Shown: piece after piece, positions 62,630 to 64,000 of the stretch
Position numbering within the stretch: the stretch's first letter is position 1
How the letters are laid out: every line of letters starts with the position of its first letter
Assembly: GCF_008727795.1 (NCBI RefSeq)
Contig: NZ_CP044222.1
Span: 868,001 to 932,000 of the forward strand
Direction: 5' to 3'
Length of the DNA: 64,000 nucleotides
Source: Nitrincola iocasae
GTDB lineage: Bacteria; Pseudomonadota; Gammaproteobacteria; Pseudomonadales; Balneatricaceae
Position numbers and translations under genes: made by a program
Notes under the pieces: generated by a model
Told to the model about the DNA's origin: nothing
What the model saw: the letters and a program-made list of their open reading frames with translations, nothing else
Databases searched by the model: none

Positions 62630-62845
62630 TTAGTACAGGCGAACGCGACGTGCAGTTTCACGAGATACTTTTTTTGCATGACGCTTAACAGCTGCAGCGG
62701 CTTTACGTTTGCGCACTGTAGTTGGTTTTTCGTAATGTTCACGACGACGAACTTCAGCCAGAACACCGGCTTTCTCACAAGAGCGCTTGAAGCGACGCAG
62801 AGCAACGTCAAACGGCTCGTTATCTTTAACTTTTACTGCTGGCAT
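62630..62845 (-). CDS. rpsU: 30S ribosomal protein S21 (bS21)
   Basis: A 71-residue basic protein, the same length as E. coli S21. [62 protein letters not shown] sequence is near-identical to the family. S21 sits on the 30S platform near the anti-Shine-Dalgarno end of 16S rRNA and is needed for initiation. AAGGAG precedes the ATG. It is first in rpsU-yqeY-dnaG-rpoD and diverges from tsaD, the classic order. Confidence 0.98.
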   Translation of the reverse strand: MPAVKVKDNEPFDVALRRFKRSCEKAGVLAEVRRREHYEKPTTVRKRKAAAAVKRHAKKVSRETARRVRLY

Positions 62846-62954
62846 GAATGCTCCTTCAGTAGATTAGGGTTAGGTTGATTCTTGATCAGTAATTTCATCC
62901 AGGGGTTTGCGCTAAACAAACGGAACTTGGGCGAGTTTGTGATCAAGGTGCAAA

Positions 62955-62983
62955 ATTTTACTGGTAGCGAGAGGCGAAGTAAA
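62955..62983 (-). promoter_or_regulatory. Candidate promoter of rpsU operon
   Basis: On the minus strand TTTACT (plus 62978-62983) and TAAAAT (plus 62955-62960) are 17 bp apart, about 110 bp upstream of rpsU, in the 238-bp gap shared with tsaD. Confidence 0.5.
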
Positions 62984-63083
62984 GTCATATAGGGGTGAAA
63001 TTCCGTAGAGTTTTGGTGATAATGCAGTCTTTATTCTTCCAGCAGGCCATGAGTGCCTGTTTTACTGTGAGTGAGCAATAGAA

Positions 63084-64000
63084 ATGCGTGTGCTGGGTAT
63101 TGAAACATCCTGTGATGAAACCGGTGTGGCGGTCTATGACAGTGAGCTGGGATTGCTGGGTGATGCCCTCTACAGTCAGGTAGAAATGCATACCGAGTAT
63201 GGGGGGGTGGTGCCTGAGCTGGCGTCCCGTGATCATATCCGTAAACTCTTGCCGCTGATTCGTGAAGTGATGACTGAATCCGGACTGGTGCTGGCTGATC
63301 TGGATGCTGTTGCCTATACCGCAGGCCCTGGTTTGATCGGTGCGTTAATGGTCGGTGCCTCGACAGGGCGTGCTCTGGCGCTAGGCTTGGGTATTCCGGC
63401 CATCGGTGTACATCATATGGAAGGGCACTTGTTGGCACCCATGTTAGAAGAATCGCCACCGTCTTTCCCATTTGTAGCTTTGCTGGTATCGGGTGGCCAT
63501 ACACAACTGGTTCGTGTGGATGGCATAGGTGAGTACAAGCTACTGGGTGAATCCCTTGATGATGCCGCCGGTGAGGCGTTTGACAAGGCGGCGAAAATGC
63601 TCGGTTTGGAATATCCCGGTGGCCCGCTGATTGCCAAGCTGGCTGAACAGGGTGATCGCACGCGCTTCAGATTTCCACGGCCGATGACGGATCGTCCTGG
63701 GCTGGACTTTAGTTTTTCGGGTTTGAAGACTTTTACCCTGAATACTGCGCAGTCCTGCCGTGATGCAGAGGGCGTGATAGATCCACAAACCATGGCGGAT
63801 ATTGCGGCGGCTTTTGAAGAAGCTGTGGTGGATACGCTGGCGATCAAATGTCGTCGGGCGTTGCGTGAAACCGGCTTGAAACAGTTGATTATCGCTGGCG
63901 GGGTGAGCGCCAATCGGCGTCTGCGTGAAAAACTGGCCGAAACTGTCTCGGTGGAAAAAGCCAGTCTGTATTACGCCCGCCCTAGGTTTTGTACCGATAA
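63084..64000 (+). CDS. tsaD: tRNA N6-threonylcarbamoyladenosine transferase TsaD (3' end beyond window)
   Basis: The first 305 residues of TsaD/YgjD, the ASKHA-fold subunit that transfers threonylcarbamoyl to A37 of tRNAs reading ANN codons, with TsaB and Tsa[20 protein letters not shown] is the canonical start. Metal ligands are His111 and His115 (HHMEGH). [31 protein letters not shown] and [13 protein letters not shown] are intact. The reading frame is open to the last base, ending in ...RPRFCTD, where the family continues with the NGAMIAYAG-type tail. E. coli TsaD is 337 residues, so about 35 are missing. It diverges from rpsU as in most gammaproteobacteria. Confidence 0.97.
   Translation, partial: MRVLGIETSCDETGVAVYDSELGLLGDALYSQVEMHTEYGGVVPELASRDHIRKLLPLIREVMTESGLVLADLDAVAYTAGPGLIGALMVGASTGRALALGLGIPAIGVHHMEGHLLAPMLEESPPSFPFVALLVSGGHTQLVRVDGIGEYKLLGESLDDAAGEAFDKAAKMLGLEYPGGPLIAKLAEQGDRTRFRFPRPMTDRPGLDFSFSGLKTFTLNTAQSCRDAEGVIDPQTMADIAAAFEEAVVDTLAIKCRRALRETGLKQLIIAGGVSANRRLREKLAETVSVEKASLYYARPRFCTD

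Noticed and set aside
1..64000. CRISPR array, prophage, insertion sequence or toxin-antitoxin pair
   Set aside because: No regularly spaced repeats, phage structural genes, transposases or small paired toxin-like genes were seen on either strand.

Overview
The window is a chromosomal segment of a gammaproteobacterium. Gene order around rplM-rpsI-petABC-sspAB, lpoA-rsmI-rnpB-mraZ, the dcw cluster, secA-argJ-mutT and rpsU-yqeY-dnaG-rpoD follows the Pseudomonas/Oceanospirillales pattern. A group-2 Mrp Na+/H+ antiporter, a glycolate oxidase locus and a probable 3-hydroxypropionate locus suggest a marine or saline habitat. The genus is an inference and cannot be fixed from the sequence alone.

Layout. 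1-3.7 kb is a looser, partly AT-rich stretch: the tail of a DUF1566/Lcl_C protein, an unrecognised two-TM protein, an L,D-transpeptidase, a lipoprotein M14 amidase and an OmpA-like lipoprotein. 3.8-5.3 kb holds an alanine/glycine:cation symporter. 5.6-12.1 kb is a C2 hydroxyacid locus: glcDEFG on the minus strand, a divergent GntR/FadR-type regulator with two identical-core palindromic operators between them, then lrgA-lrgB. 12.2-16.3 kb holds a CoA-acylating (methyl)malonate-semialdehyde dehydrogenase, a GMC alcohol dehydrogenase and a LysR regulator, the gene set known for 3-hydroxypropionate breakdown. 16.4-18.6 kb has zapE and an acryloyl-CoA reductase (AcuI/YhdH).

18.7-27.1 kb is conserved core: rplM-rpsI, petABC (cytochrome bc1), sspA-sspB, and the opposite-strand operon lpoA-yraN-diaA-dolP. 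27.1-28.4 kb holds rsmI and the RNase P RNA gene. 28.6-46.4 kb is a complete division and cell-wall (dcw) cluster, mraZ-rsmH-ftsL-ftsI-murE-murF-mraY-murD-ftsW-murG-murC-ddl-ftsQ-ftsA-ftsZ-lpxC, with a recognisable promoter and 10-bp-spaced MraZ boxes in front and many overlapping start/stop codons. secA, argJ and mutT follow. 51.1-57.0 kb is the minus-strand mrpA(B)CDEFG operon, with a LysE/RhtB exporter diverging from it. 58.0-62.9 kb is the macromolecular synthesis operon rpsU-yqeY-dnaG-rpoD with tRNA-Ile(CAU) downstream, and tsaD diverges from rpsU and runs off the window end.

Most of the window is ordinary conserved core. No CRISPR array, prophage, transposase or clearly novel system was seen. 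The parts most worth follow-up are the coupling of glycolate oxidase to LrgAB (a candidate glycolate/glycerate transporter), the adjacent 3-hydroxypropionate genes with their dyad-rich control region, and the lipoprotein form of an MpaA-like amidase next to an L,D-transpeptidase.
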